Position numbers and translations under genes: made by a program | The notes under the pieces: model-generated | What the model was told of the DNA's origin: nothing | Seen by the model: only the letters and a program-made list of their open reading frames with translations | The model's database searches: none | Part shown: in pieces, positions 52,172 through 62,148 of the stretch | Numbering within the stretch: the stretch's first letter is position 1 | Layout: each line of letters begins with the position of its first letter | NCBI GenBank assembly: GCA_963210315.1 | Contig: OY723240.1 | Span: forward strand, 248,001-312,000 | From: Rhynchopus euleeides | Taxonomy: Eukaryota > Euglenozoa > Diplonemea > Diplonemida > Diplonemidae | Length of the DNA: 64,000 bases | Direction of reading: 5' to 3'

Positions 52172-54832
52172 TTAAATCGACGCTAATTCCGGCAGATTGT
52201 CATAGGTCACGACACAGGCATGCGTGGGGTGTGGGATGCACGCAACAGGCAGAGGGTTTGGGGCGGTGTTTGTCTCGACACAGTCTTCGATCCACTTCTT
52301 CAGCGGAGCGACATGATGGCCATCGGCGCCTGTGAAGTTCTTCAGCCGAGCCCGTGCCTGTGCGAACTGGCCCTTGTACAGCAGCTCCACTGCGTCGTTG
52401 CAGGCTGGCACAGGGCCCCCGATAGAGCTCTCCATCTGGTACATCCACTCGCCTTCCTCGGCAGCCCTACAACCAAGCACCTCATACAGGAACTCGTCCC
52501 GATTGGGGGTCACACGCACCTTCGCAACCCTGCGCAGCAAGAAGGTCACAGAGTTCTCCTGTTCCATGCGGTCGTCGATCAGCGCCTGCACCCCCCAGGC
52601 CCTGCCCCAGCGCTCATACGTCCACACGCGTGCACCCCCGACGCCAAGAACGGTATACTTCTTCAGGCCTGTGCAGCCGAAGTTGCCACACAGTGCCTTC
52701 ATCGAGACTGCCGCCCCGTTCACCTCCAAGTTGTTGCTGAAAGTTGTGGCGGGCAGGTCACTCAGGCACTGCGCAGCAGCAGCACGGTGCCCGGCGCAGC
52801 TCATCAGGGAGTTGAACGACGCATGCACCTTGTCCCCCACAAACTCGTCGATCATCCCGCGGCTGGACCTCACAAGAAACACAGCGCTCTCCAGGTACGA
52901 TGCGTGCAGTGCATTCAGCTCCGAGGAGCACTGCGCCGCAATCTGTAGGAAGCCCTTGACGTTCATCAGCACGAGGCTGACCTGCCTGTACGACTGTGGT
53001 TTGTAGAGGACTTCTTGCTTGGCCGACCTGCAACTCTTCGAAGTGCGGCTGGCGCACGACTGTGAAGAAGGTGTTATGGCAACCGACGCTACCTCGTCGT
53101 CGCTATGACTGTCCTGCAAAACACTCTGCGGCAGGTACTGCTTGTATTCGATCAGGTTCCGGACCATCGTGCGGAAAGACTCCTGCATGCTGCACACCTC
53201 GGACAGATGGCTCAGCTTGCCGTCGCTGTGCCCTTCCAGGTGCATGCAAGCCACGCTGTACATGCTTTGCCGCAGCTGGCTCAGCGGCAGCAGGGCAGCC
53301 TTGAGGGCGAGTGCCGCAACAAGGGCAAGGCCCACACTGATGCACACCGTCATCACCAGGGAGACGGTCGACGCCCGGTCTGCCTCCCCCATGATGTCCG
53401 AGAGCGGGGTGTCGATCACAAGCACCGTCCCCATGTTCGGCAGCTGGATGGGTGCCGTCAACACCATGCTCCCCTTGAAGGGGAACAGCGCACTGTGTGT
53501 GGTGGCGTGCTGTGTCGAGCCCCACCTGGTCTCCACAGCACGCAGTCCCCTCAGGATCTTCGAGGCGCTGTTGTTGTAGTTCGTCAGGTTCGTCTGCTCG
53601 ATGGTGTTGGGGATCAGCATGCCTGAGTCCTCCAGGAGTCCCTGGGTTGTGAAGCTGCTGCCGATCAGACCGTAGTTGGTGGTCAGCAGCAAGACCACAC
53701 TGTTCTCCGTTGGCTTCAGGTCATGCAGGAAACTGCTCACAAGGTCCAGACGCAGATTGACTGCTACCGCCCCAAGGATCGTCCCATTCGGTGTGGGGAT
53801 GCCAGCGCTGACTGTGAAACCAGGCTTGTCGAAGTCGGGAACTATTGCGAATGTGTACTGCGGAAGAGGGTTGATGTGGAACCACGGGCGTTTTGTGAGG
53901 TCCAGCGCTTCGAATGGTATAACGAACCTCCTCTGATAAGTCGACTCCTCGTAAATGCCAACACGAGGCACGTTGGGACCCGCCGATGCGTTGCCGCCAG
54001 CATTGACGATCTCAAATGCGAAATTTGTTGCGCCACAACTCCGACGATCGATGGGATTGAACCCACAGGACTGCGAGCAGTACGTTGCAGCAGGCGAAGA
54101 CAGGTCGGCACATGCTGCTGGCGTGACCACTGCCGAGCAGTTGACGACCCTCCGGTCCCTGGTGCGACACCCGACCCATGGGGGGAGGACACGGAGCTGG
54201 TTACCCGGCCACACCGTCGTGTAGTGACTGTCGACGAAGACCCCGTCAATCTCATACGCACGAGGAATGATCCCAGAGAAGAAACGTGTTGTTGTGAGGA
54301 ATATCAGCGCCCCGATGGAACGACTGTCTGCTGCAGAGGTCTTCAGAATGGTGGAGGTTATGATATGTGTATCGGGCCACCTGCCGAACATGTCAATCTC
54401 GCCGAGACCCGCAAGGTTCTGCACCTGGAGCATCGCCTGCACGCCCACACCCAGCTCTCTCAGTGTTGTGGCCCTCGCCTGCACTGCGGTGATGGACAGC
54501 ATCTGCTCAGCACGCTGCAAGATGACAGCACGTGACGCGTCATACGTGACGTACCACGACACGATGCTCACACCCAGCAGTGCAAGCCACAGCCCAAGCA
54601 CAAGCACCACAGACAGGCTCAGGGTGCGTGCACAGGCAATGCAGATGACACATGCGATGGCAGCGCCTGTGAGAGACAGCGGCACTGCGATCAGCACAAC
54701 GTGCGCAGTGAGGAGCTCGTCGGGGAAGGGCTCGGGGAAGTCGACCCCAGAAGGCTCTGCAGTTGCGCCGCACAGCAGCGAGACGAAGACCACCGCCATG
54801 GCAGCCCAGCCCCAGTTCCATGTGCAGGCCAT
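52172..54832 (-). CDS. Receptor-type nucleotide-cyclase-like protein with Cache ectodomain; cyclase site degenerate
   Basis: 886 residues from ATG 54832. In order: signal peptide (MACTWNWGWAAMAVVFVSLL); two membrane spans (about 30-95, AHVVLIAVPLSLTGA and VVLVLGLWLALLGV); an extracellular Cache-like sensor region (about 95-480, Cys-rich in the middle, with ENSVVLLLTTNYGLIGSS and NMGTVLVIDTPLSDI); a membrane span (about 488-514); a HAMP-like linker; the EYKQYLPQSVL segment (about 561) that precedes cyclase domains in many protist proteins; and a class III cyclase-like domain. The first metal position reads LVLMNVKGF where active enzymes have D-I-x-G-F, while DEFVGDKVHASF keeps the second Asp. 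It may therefore be inactive or a regulatory partner. The C-terminus has a TPR-like ARARLKNF...PLKKWIEDC. Start chosen for the signal peptide; acceptor-like CCACACACAG lies just upstream. Confidence 0.8.
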   Translation of the reverse strand: MACTWNWGWAAMAVVFVSLLCGATAEPSGVDFPEPFPDELLTAHVVLIAVPLSLTGAAIACVICIACARTLSLSVVLVLGLWLALLGVSIVSWYVTYDASRAVILQRAEQMLSITAVQARATTLRELGVGVQAMLQVQNLAGLGEIDMFGRWPDTHIITSTILKTSAADSRSIGALIFLTTTRFFSGIIPRAYEIDGVFVDSHYTTVWPGNQLRVLPPWVGCRTRDRRVVNCSAVVTPAACADLSSPAATYCSQSCGFNPIDRRSCGATNFAFEIVNAGGNASAGPNVPRVGIYEESTYQRRFVIPFEALDLTKRPWFHINPLPQYTFAIVPDFDKPGFTVSAGIPTPNGTILGAVAVNLRLDLVSSFLHDLKPTENSVVLLLTTNYGLIGSSFTTQGLLEDSGMLIPNTIEQTNLTNYNNSASKILRGLRAVETRWGSTQHATTHSALFPFKGSMVLTAPIQLPNMGTVLVIDTPLSDIMGEADRASTVSLVMTVCISVGLALVAALALKAALLPLSQLRQSMYSVACMHLEGHSDGKLSHLSEVCSMQESFRTMVRNLIEYKQYLPQSVLQDSHSDDEVASVAITPSSQSCASRTSKSCRSAKQEVLYKPQSYRQVSLVLMNVKGFLQIAAQCSSELNALHASYLESAVFLVRSSRGMIDEFVGDKVHASFNSLMSCAGHRAAAAQCLSDLPATTFSNNLEVNGAAVSMKALCGNFGCTGLKKYTVLGVGGARVWTYERWGRAWGVQALIDDRMEQENSVTFLLRRVAKVRVTPNRDEFLYEVLGCRAAEEGEWMYQMESSIGGPVPACNDAVELLYKGQFAQARARLKNFTGADGHHVAPLKKWIEDCVETNTAPNPLPVACIPHPTHACVVTYDNLPELASI

Positions 54833-55599
54833 TGCAGTGGGGGCAGCAGGAGGTTGGTAGACAGCCTGTGTGTGGTGTGGGTGTCCGTGCTTCCAAATGC
54901 CTTCAACAGGTCGACGGGCACGATGTGAGTGAGGCGCACGTAGTCTCCACGGAACTGGCCAAGTGTGAGACGCAAGGAAGTCTGAAACGAGCATTGCTGT
55001 GTCCAAAGTGTTGTTGACTAGGTCTCTTGAACCTTGGTGCCCAGGCAATCCATGTGGGGGGGTCAAGGCAGGGAGTGGGCTCCTTGACGTCTCACAGAGC
55101 CAGGTATCGGCCACCTTGAGGCCCTTGTGCCATGTAAGGCAACCCGATGCACACACCAGCCTGCTCGCGCCTTCTGTGAAAACACAAGATCGCGGAGCAC
55201 GCCTGAGTTTTACACCAGATGCCTTTTGTCTGCAACTCCCGCAGCTTCGTTGAGAAACTGAGCGCTGAGGAGCTAGGGCGGGGGGCTGAAGCGCAGTACA
55301 CACACGTCAAGCTTCTTTGTTTAGTGTACGGAAGGTTAACGAAGGAGTCCAGCCCCATACGCCTGAGGCGTGGCAGCCAGATCAACCTCCGCAAGCTTCT
55401 TTGTTTAAACCCTGTGCCTGGAATTTTGACCGAGTTAGATAAAATTTTCAGTGCAATCCTTCGGGTCCACGGGTCGGAAAGATCCGCACAGGCCAACAGG
55501 CTCCTCCTGAGTGTTGTGCTCCGCCGCAGCTCAGTGTGGAGAAAACACACTCTCTCCCCAGGGCGAAACCTGCTGTTTTGCTGCACCCTCCTCAGCCCT
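54833..55599. other. Intergenic region between two - strand genes
   Basis: No gene seen. CAAGCTTCTTTGTTTA occurs twice (55308-55323, 55392-55407). The 56-bp segment 55407-55462 is an exact repeat of 23392-23447. Confidence 0.6.
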
Positions 55600-58500
55600 T
55601 CACTTCTTCGGGATGAAGTGCACCAGCTCTGTGTTGACACGATCAAGCCTGTCATAGGTGCCGGAGATGCGCACCACGCGCGGCGCCGATCCGCTTTCAG
55701 ATGAGAATTTATACGACACGCTGCGCAGCAGGCTCGCTACAAACTTCGCGGTGGCCTTCGTGTTGCTGTGGAATTCCAGCCGGAGCCTCACGGGAGACGA
55801 CACAGCCAGCACCGCAACCAGCAGGTTCTTGTTGTACACCAGCCCCTCCTTCACGGTGAACCCCCCATCCCGGTAGTTCAGGGACAGCGCATCCCCCTCC
55901 ACATGCCCCTCCGACGCCTCCAACTCGAGGAACCCCGCCACGATCATCCCGAGGTTCTCCGAGTGGTTGACCACCAGCTTGGGCGACACCAACACAGACC
56001 CGCCAGGCATGACGGGCACAGGCACCTTCGTCGGCTGATGCACAAAGGGAAGCCGCACGTCCACCGTCAGCCTCGCCTTGCCGTGCTGCGGGTTGAACCT
56101 GTCGGCAACCTTCACCACAACGGTGCGGGCGCCTTCCCGGAGCTTCTCTCTCATCGAGGAGGCGAATGTGAAGCAGTTCAGGATATACGTCACAGCCTCT
56201 AGGGAAAACACCTCACCCCCCTGTGCCTGGGGGACCGGGAATGAGACCCGCACGTCATGCGCATCTTTGCAGTTCTTCGTCTGCGGGAAGGTCAGCCCTG
56301 CGGCAAACCTCCCGCTGACCGACACGATGCGCTTGTCCTCCGTCACCTCAAACAGAAAATCCTCCGGGCACTCAAGACGCCTCACGGGGCGCGTCTTCTG
56401 CACGCCGTTGTTGAGTGACGCATACACAGCAGACATGTCCCCCAGGCTTGCGAGCTGCCTCTTCTGCTGCTCTAACGTGAGGAGGCTGAGCTGGTCCCCC
56501 TTGCTGGCACCGGAGCTGATTTCGGCGGAGAGGAACCCGCCGTCGAAGAAGCTCGTGTCAGGGTCATCCACGTCAGCCTCTCCCAGGGGCGCGATGAGAA
56601 AGGGGAGGGACACGTCGTCATCGCATGGGCGGTACCGGAGCCTGTCGTTCCGGATGAAGATGTCCGTCACATCATCGACAGGCTGGATCTGCACCTCCAC
56701 GATGGCCTGGCTGGGGAGGGGGCTACCATCCGAAACTTGAACCCGGATAATCTTCGTCAGCATCTGCGGGTCCTTCGAAGTGTTGGAGTAGGTGATTGCC
56801 CGGAGGATGGCGGAAACCTCCCTCCGCCCGATCAGCTTCTCCTTCTCGGCACGCAGAGACCTCACAAAGTTGAGCTGCAGCGCGCTGCGGGAGGAGGTGA
56901 GGATACCGATAAACTTCGACTCGCAGTACACCTCGCTGATGGAGAAGCGCATCGGGGCAGACACCACGACATCCTTCGTCTTCGGCGTGGGAATGACCCC
57001 CTTCCTGAAGTAGAACGACTGGAGTGTGTCGATATCCGCGTCGTCATCATGCAGCCTCTTCGGGAGCTTCCACCCCATCTTCTCCTCTTCGTATCTGTCG
57101 GAGTGCGCCACCACCACGGGGAACGGCAGGGGGGACTCCAGCACGTCCCTCACCTTCAGCACAAGCCCCTCCTCGCGGAACCCGATGCTGTCATCGTCGC
57201 AGGTCCCGGAGACGAGCTCCGCCCGGATGTAACCCCCTTCGTACCCATCGGTCACCATGTCATTGGCTGTGTCGAAGGAGGCCAGGCGGAGGGACCCGGC
57301 CCCCTCCGTGTAGCGCAGGAGAGACGACTTGCCCCCGATCGTGCAAAGAGGGCTTGTCACCCTCACCGTCACGGAAGCCTTCAGTGCGGGCTGGAATGCG
57401 CCGACTTCGATGAGGGAGATGTCGGGTGTCGAGGTCTGCCCGAAGGAGTCGGGCTTTCCCACGGTCAGCCCTGCCTGGAGCTCCATGTCGATGACACGGT
57501 TGTACTCTCCTGCCTTCACCACGGGGAGGAAGCAGATGTTGCGCATCACGGTGCGTGCTGCGTCGAGAGAGGCTGTGCCGCTCAGGCTGAACTGCACGCA
57601 GACATGCCTGCCGGACCTCCCGTCCTGCGGGTTGTTGAGGAGGTCGAACCGGAAAACGACACCACCCCCGACGCGCTGCCGCCGAATGCTGCCCATGCGG
57701 GAGGACATCAGCCCTGCGTTGGACTGGCGCCGCCTCATGCTCAGACCCGGGGAGACACGCGGCGTGGTGGGCCCGTCTGTGGGTTCGGCATCCAGCTCCT
57801 CCTCCAGCGTCCTGCCGCGCCGCTCCACCGCGTCGTAGAACCCCATCACCGCCACACGGGTGCCCAGGTAGTGCACGTCCCACAGGTTCTCATAGCCGTC
57901 GCATGACCCGGGACCCACCTCGCCAAACTCTGGATCCTCAGGGCAAGCCGGGCGGAGCTGCAGCCCCTGGTACCCCGAGGGCTCGTAGCAGGCTTCGGGG
58001 AAGCCCAGCAGGTCGCCTCGCTGGAAGTTCGCAGAGATAGACATCGCGAGGTGCCCCCCGCAGAACAGCTCCGTGTCGACATCCTCCACAATCGCGTCGT
58101 AGTAAGGCCTGAAGTCGCGGATCCTGAGGTAGCTCCGGAGGTGCGCCGGCACACTCGCGTTGGTATACATCGAGTGGTAGTGCTTCTTCAGCAGAGGCAC
58201 AGTCAGGGTTGCAGGGTTGTCCACCGCCTTCACCATCACATGGGATACGATGGTGGACCTCGCCCCACTGGCGTCCTCAAGGGTCACCGTGATGGTTCTC
58301 GGGCCCTCCACCGGGTCCAGCGAGACATTGTAATAGCGGAACCTGATGAGGATCTTCTTCACAACCTCGGCGGAGGCGGGGCCCAGCTCCATGCAAACCT
58401 TGCCACACCCCTCGTCGTAGACGAAGGTCGCGTCGGGGACCACCTTGGCGGGGTGCCCTTCGGTGACGAGCGCCATGCAGGTGTCGCGGCACATCATGCG

Positions 58501-61323
58501 CTTCCCATCTTCAAACGCCACCTCTGACCCGCTCTTGAAGGCGAAGATGTCATCGGGGGTGTAACCTCCAGTGAACTCCAACGTCAGCTTCCCACCCTCG
58601 AAGTTGACGAGCGACCCGCTCATACCCGACACCGTCGCGCTTGCTGCGGTCAACACCCCGTTGTGCATGCTGATGATCGGGCTATCCGTCACGGCGGGCT
58701 CCGGAAGCACCGAGATCTTCTCCATCGTATCCCCCTCTATGAATGTGGCGGGCTTCGCCTCAGGGGGCAGCCAGAGGTAGGGGCAGCAGAGAACCACATG
58801 GCACACGGTGTGCGCCTCCACGCTGAGGGTAGGGGGGTCCTCTGTGTCGGGGTCGTCTCCCAGGAGGAAGGGCTGCGCGGCGTCGCAGGATCTGACGAAG
58901 TCGAGCCGCACCGACACCTCGATGGTGCGCACGATCGGGACACCCGACACGACCTGCGTGGTGGAGAAGACACACCTGCGTATCAGCTCCTCCACCGCAG
59001 CAGCAGGCGTATTGCGGGGGATGATAACTGACAGAGACACGTCGCCGCCGTCACCACCACCACCACCACCGGGAAGCGGCTCCCACACGCCACAACCAAC
59101 GGGCAACACCTCATATCTATCGTCGCCCTCTTCCACCTCTTCATCCGACTCCGACTCCGCCTCCGGCGCGAGGGACAGGGCCTCGACGAAGGGGCACTGC
59201 TGCTGCTGTTGGGGGGGCTCCTCCTCCAGCAGCATGCGGAAGGCGACACGCCCCCCCAGGACGCGCTCCTTGCGCTGCTTCAGAACCTGCGTGTCGAAGG
59301 AGATGTCCTCACGCGGGTCGTCATCTCCTACGATGTGCGTGTCGATGAACTGCAGCGTGTCGGAGAACATCGCAGCCACATCGGGGCTCAGCGACCCCAT
59401 CCTCTCCGCCGCCTCCTGGTAGGCGCTGCGCTGCGCGTCGAGGTCGGGGCGGGTCCTTTTCGTTGCGTCACACCACCCCTCCAGCTCCGCCTCCCATGCG
59501 GCGGGGAGGGAGACGCTGAGTGAGGTGGCGGGCAGCACGCTGGTCAGCGGTGGGGTGCTTCTCGGGACAGCCTCATGCTGGCGTGTGATGTACTTCGGGG
59601 GCTTCTGCTCCGGCGGAGAAGACAGCAGCACCGCGGGGGGCAACGCGAGGCACTGCTGTATCGCCCCGACGGAGATGAGCTTCACCTCGCGGAGTCGCTG
59701 CATCGCGATGGCTGCCTCCATGAGGGAGCCCACGATGTCTGTGGCCTCCTCCTCCGCGCAGCGCATCTCGCTGCGCGCGTCCAGCTCGAGGGACATCACC
59801 ACCACGCGCTGCTGCTCCAGCTCCTCGGTGCGGCGGCGCTCCTCCAGCTCCCACTTCCGCACGATCCACCCCCGCGCCTCCGCCTCCTCCAGCAGCACCT
59901 TGCCCCTGTTGTAGCGGTTCTCCTCTTCGCGCACCAGCTCCGCCCGCTGCGCGCAGTGCTCCTGCGCAGTCTTGAAGGCCTTCGCCTCCTGCTGCTGCAG
60001 CGCCGTGCGGAGCCTCTCCGCGGCTACCTCGATGCCGCGGCGCTGGAGTGACTCCGTGTCCTCCAGCGCAGTGCGGTCGCAGAGCTCCCGCTCGAGGCGC
60101 TGCCGCATGGATTGTGTCTTCTCCCGGCGGTCCTCTATGGCCAGCACGCGCATGTCGGAAAAGCCGGAGAGGCAGCAGGCGATGTGTGTCTGCCGGACGC
60201 GCGTCTCGAGGCGTTCGGCGAGGGGGAGCCAGACGCGGATCCAGCGCCTCTCGAGCTCCAGGCGGTGGTCCTGCTCGACTGCGAAGAGGCGTCCGACATG
60301 CCGCTTCCGCTCGAAGCGGTGTGCCGCGCGCAGCAGCTGCCTGTCGACGCGGCCCAGCTCCGCGGTGCGCTCGCGGTGCAGCGCGGTGCGGAGGGTCTTC
60401 TCCTCCTTCTGCAGCTCGTGCCTGCGGCAGGCCTCGTCGTCCCCGATGTACGCCAGCACCGCGCCGAAGAAGTTTTTCCGCCGCACCGCCTCCCGGTAGC
60501 GGTGCCGGTGGTGGGCCTGCGTGTCCGACACCCGCTTCCGCTCCCGGTTGGCCTGCAGCTGCGCCTCCAGGCGGGTGCGGTATTTCTCGGGCACCGGGCC
60601 CCCCTCGCAGGACAGCAGCAGCGGGTCGGCCCGGACCTCCGTGATGTCGGGGCTGTCCCGCAGCGCCTGCACCACCAGGTTGAAGGCGTGCTTCGATATC
60701 CACGAATGCGAGAGGTCGAGCGTTGTGATCCTGGGGTTTGCGATGCAGGCCCGCGTCGTCCTGTAGATGTCCTCCGCCTGGAGGCAGCGGTGCGTCAGGT
60801 CGATGCAGTCCGGCGGACAGTCCCGCACAGACAGCTCGGAGGTTGGAAGCGCTGGAGAGATGTCGCAGTCCTGCAGGCTCCCCGAGAGCTGGCTGATGTA
60901 GCGCAGCGCAGTGCTGCCTGCCTTGCGCTGGCGCCTGGTTCGTGCAAAGCACCTTGCGGGAGGTGACTGCACCTGGGGCTCGATGGCCATCAGCGGGGCG
61001 GCCAGCCTGTCGAGGGCGACGTCGCCAGTCGTAGGGCGGCCGCGGCAGATCGTGGGGTCACGCCCCGTCAGGCCGGCGAGGTATTTCACGGCAGACGCGC
61101 CCCCACCCCCGCCCCCGCGCCTGCCCTCGGGGCTGCCCAGCGCCTCCAGCCCAGGGGTGGACTCGAAGAAGATCTGCCGCCGCTCCGACACACGGCTGCG
61201 GTTAGCAGCGTAGCTGTGCTGTGCCATGTGGAATCGAGCCTCGAGCCCCGGCCGGCCATCCCAAACGCCGGACGGGTCACCCGGGCTGCTGCTGATCGCA
61301 GGGAGGGGGCGCTTGAGTGACAT
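55600..61323 (-). CDS. Large protein: leucine-rich-like segment, long coiled coil, cadherin/CSPG-like beta repeats (1907 aa)
   Basis: A single uninterrupted frame from ATG 61323. Residues 1-160 are basic and disordered with a Gly-run. About 173-232 resembles leucine-rich repeats (ITTLDLSHSWISKHAFNLVV). About 245-560 is charged coiled coil (RRTEELEQQRVVVMSLELDA, HELQKEEKTLRTALHRERTA). An acidic stretch (ESESDEEVEEGDD) leads into about 1000 residues of beta-rich repeats whose ends read ITVTLEDASGARST...VKAVDNPATL and IRVQVSDGSPLP...IQPVDDVTD, the VxxVxDxP-type joints of cadherin-like and CSPG-type domains. Blocks such as GGxLxxExSxGxxxGDxL recur. No signal peptide or membrane span was seen, so unlike most such repeats these would be intracellular; a cytoskeletal or flagellar role is a guess. 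The 5' flank has a CTGACAG acceptor-like site 50 nt before the ATG. Confidence 0.8.
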   Translation of the reverse strand: MSLKRPLPAISSSPGDPSGVWDGRPGLEARFHMAQHSYAANRSRVSERRQIFFESTPGLEALGSPEGRRGGGGGGASAVKYLAGLTGRDPTICRGRPTTGDVALDRLAAPLMAIEPQVQSPPARCFARTRRQRKAGSTALRYISQLSGSLQDCDISPALPTSELSVRDCPPDCIDLTHRCLQAEDIYRTTRACIANPRITTLDLSHSWISKHAFNLVVQALRDSPDITEVRADPLLLSCEGGPVPEKYRTRLEAQLQANRERKRVSDTQAHHRHRYREAVRRKNFFGAVLAYIGDDEACRRHELQKEEKTLRTALHRERTAELGRVDRQLLRAAHRFERKRHVGRLFAVEQDHRLELERRWIRVWLPLAERLETRVRQTHIACCLSGFSDMRVLAIEDRREKTQSMRQRLERELCDRTALEDTESLQRRGIEVAAERLRTALQQQEAKAFKTAQEHCAQRAELVREEENRYNRGKVLLEEAEARGWIVRKWELEERRRTEELEQQRVVVMSLELDARSEMRCAEEEATDIVGSLMEAAIAMQRLREVKLISVGAIQQCLALPPAVLLSSPPEQKPPKYITRQHEAVPRSTPPLTSVLPATSLSVSLPAAWEAELEGWCDATKRTRPDLDAQRSAYQEAAERMGSLSPDVAAMFSDTLQFIDTHIVGDDDPREDISFDTQVLKQRKERVLGGRVAFRMLLEEEPPQQQQQCPFVEALSLAPEAESESDEEVEEGDDRYEVLPVGCGVWEPLPGGGGGGDGGDVSLSVIIPRNTPAAAVEELIRRCVFSTTQVVSGVPIVRTIEVSVRLDFVRSCDAAQPFLLGDDPDTEDPPTLSVEAHTVCHVVLCCPYLWLPPEAKPATFIEGDTMEKISVLPEPAVTDSPIISMHNGVLTAASATVSGMSGSLVNFEGGKLTLEFTGGYTPDDIFAFKSGSEVAFEDGKRMMCRDTCMALVTEGHPAKVVPDATFVYDEGCGKVCMELGPASAEVVKKILIRFRYYNVSLDPVEGPRTITVTLEDASGARSTIVSHVMVKAVDNPATLTVPLLKKHYHSMYTNASVPAHLRSYLRIRDFRPYYDAIVEDVDTELFCGGHLAMSISANFQRGDLLGFPEACYEPSGYQGLQLRPACPEDPEFGEVGPGSCDGYENLWDVHYLGTRVAVMGFYDAVERRGRTLEEELDAEPTDGPTTPRVSPGLSMRRRQSNAGLMSSRMGSIRRQRVGGGVVFRFDLLNNPQDGRSGRHVCVQFSLSGTASLDAARTVMRNICFLPVVKAGEYNRVIDMELQAGLTVGKPDSFGQTSTPDISLIEVGAFQPALKASVTVRVTSPLCTIGGKSSLLRYTEGAGSLRLASFDTANDMVTDGYEGGYIRAELVSGTCDDDSIGFREEGLVLKVRDVLESPLPFPVVVAHSDRYEEEKMGWKLPKRLHDDDADIDTLQSFYFRKGVIPTPKTKDVVVSAPMRFSISEVYCESKFIGILTSSRSALQLNFVRSLRAEKEKLIGRREVSAILRAITYSNTSKDPQMLTKIIRVQVSDGSPLPSQAIVEVQIQPVDDVTDIFIRNDRLRYRPCDDDVSLPFLIAPLGEADVDDPDTSFFDGGFLSAEISSGASKGDQLSLLTLEQQKRQLASLGDMSAVYASLNNGVQKTRPVRRLECPEDFLFEVTEDKRIVSVSGRFAAGLTFPQTKNCKDAHDVRVSFPVPQAQGGEVFSLEAVTYILNCFTFASSMREKLREGARTVVVKVADRFNPQHGKARLTVDVRLPFVHQPTKVPVPVMPGGSVLVSPKLVVNHSENLGMIVAGFLELEASEGHVEGDALSLNYRDGGFTVKEGLVYNKNLLVAVLAVSSPVRLRLEFHSNTKATAKFVASLLRSVSYKFSSESGSAPRVVRISGTYDRLDRVNTELVHFIPKK

Positions 61324-61721
61324 TTTCGCGCGGCAGGGGTGGGTGGGAGCTTGGGGGGTGGCGGGTGGCTGTCAGCCGCTGGGCACCTCCACCTCTACCG
61401 CCACTACCCTCCACGCAGTCTGACGCGAGGGCGGGGTGAGATCTCAGCGCCTGCGATTCGTGGGGAACAGCATTGTAGCGCCGCAGGAGTTCCACCGGAG
61501 AGAGTAAGCCAGAGGGTGACGGGGGAGGTGTGCCTGCAGGTCGGGGTGCGGATGGGTATGCAGACAGTCGGTGTGTGGTGGTTAGAGGAAAAGGGGGGGG
61601 GGGCTTGATTGTAGAGAGTTGACGGGCAAAACAAGTCTCCCAACACGGGAGAGGAAGAGGGCGGGAGGGCGGGGGGGGGCATGGCGGTATACGGACCCCG
61701 TGTCTGCAACTCCACCGCCAC

Positions 61722-61754
<33 letters not shown>

Positions 61755-62148
61755 CCGCAAATAATACCACCCACCCACCCACCCAGCCAGCCAGCCAGCC
61801 AGCCAAACTGCCCTCTAACCCTCCCGCCCCACTCCCACCCACGACAAACCCGGCTGTGCGACCCCGACACAGCCTCTGAGACACAGCGCCTGAGGATGAG
61901 CAGCCTCACGGAGACGCTCACCCGCAGCGAATCCTATTTTTGTGCTTTCCCTTCTGTTCAGTGCAGCTGCATGCCGCAGCCGACGGGGGTTACGGGAGGG
62001 GAGGGGAGAAGCCCGGATGCCCTCCTCTCCCCACCGCCTGTGGCACAGAGCACACACACCCCCGACCCCACCCCACCCCACCCAGCACCGCCCCCGCTTG
62101 TGTGCGGCACAAGCGGGCGTGGGGGTGTTGCCCCCTGAGCAGATCGCG
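61324..62148. other. Intergenic region with simple repeats
   Basis: Includes (CTG)7 at 61722-61743, CCAGCCAGCCAG at 61786-61805 and G-runs. No gene on either strand. Confidence 0.6.

Noticed and set aside
51962-52186. + strand frame overlapping the cyclase 3' end
   Set aside because: No ATG start, no domain, antisense overlap with a well-supported gene.
54833-55303. N-terminal extension of the cyclase-like protein
   Set aside because: The extension lacks conserved text, and a textbook signal peptide begins at the ATG at 54832 just after an acceptor-like AG.
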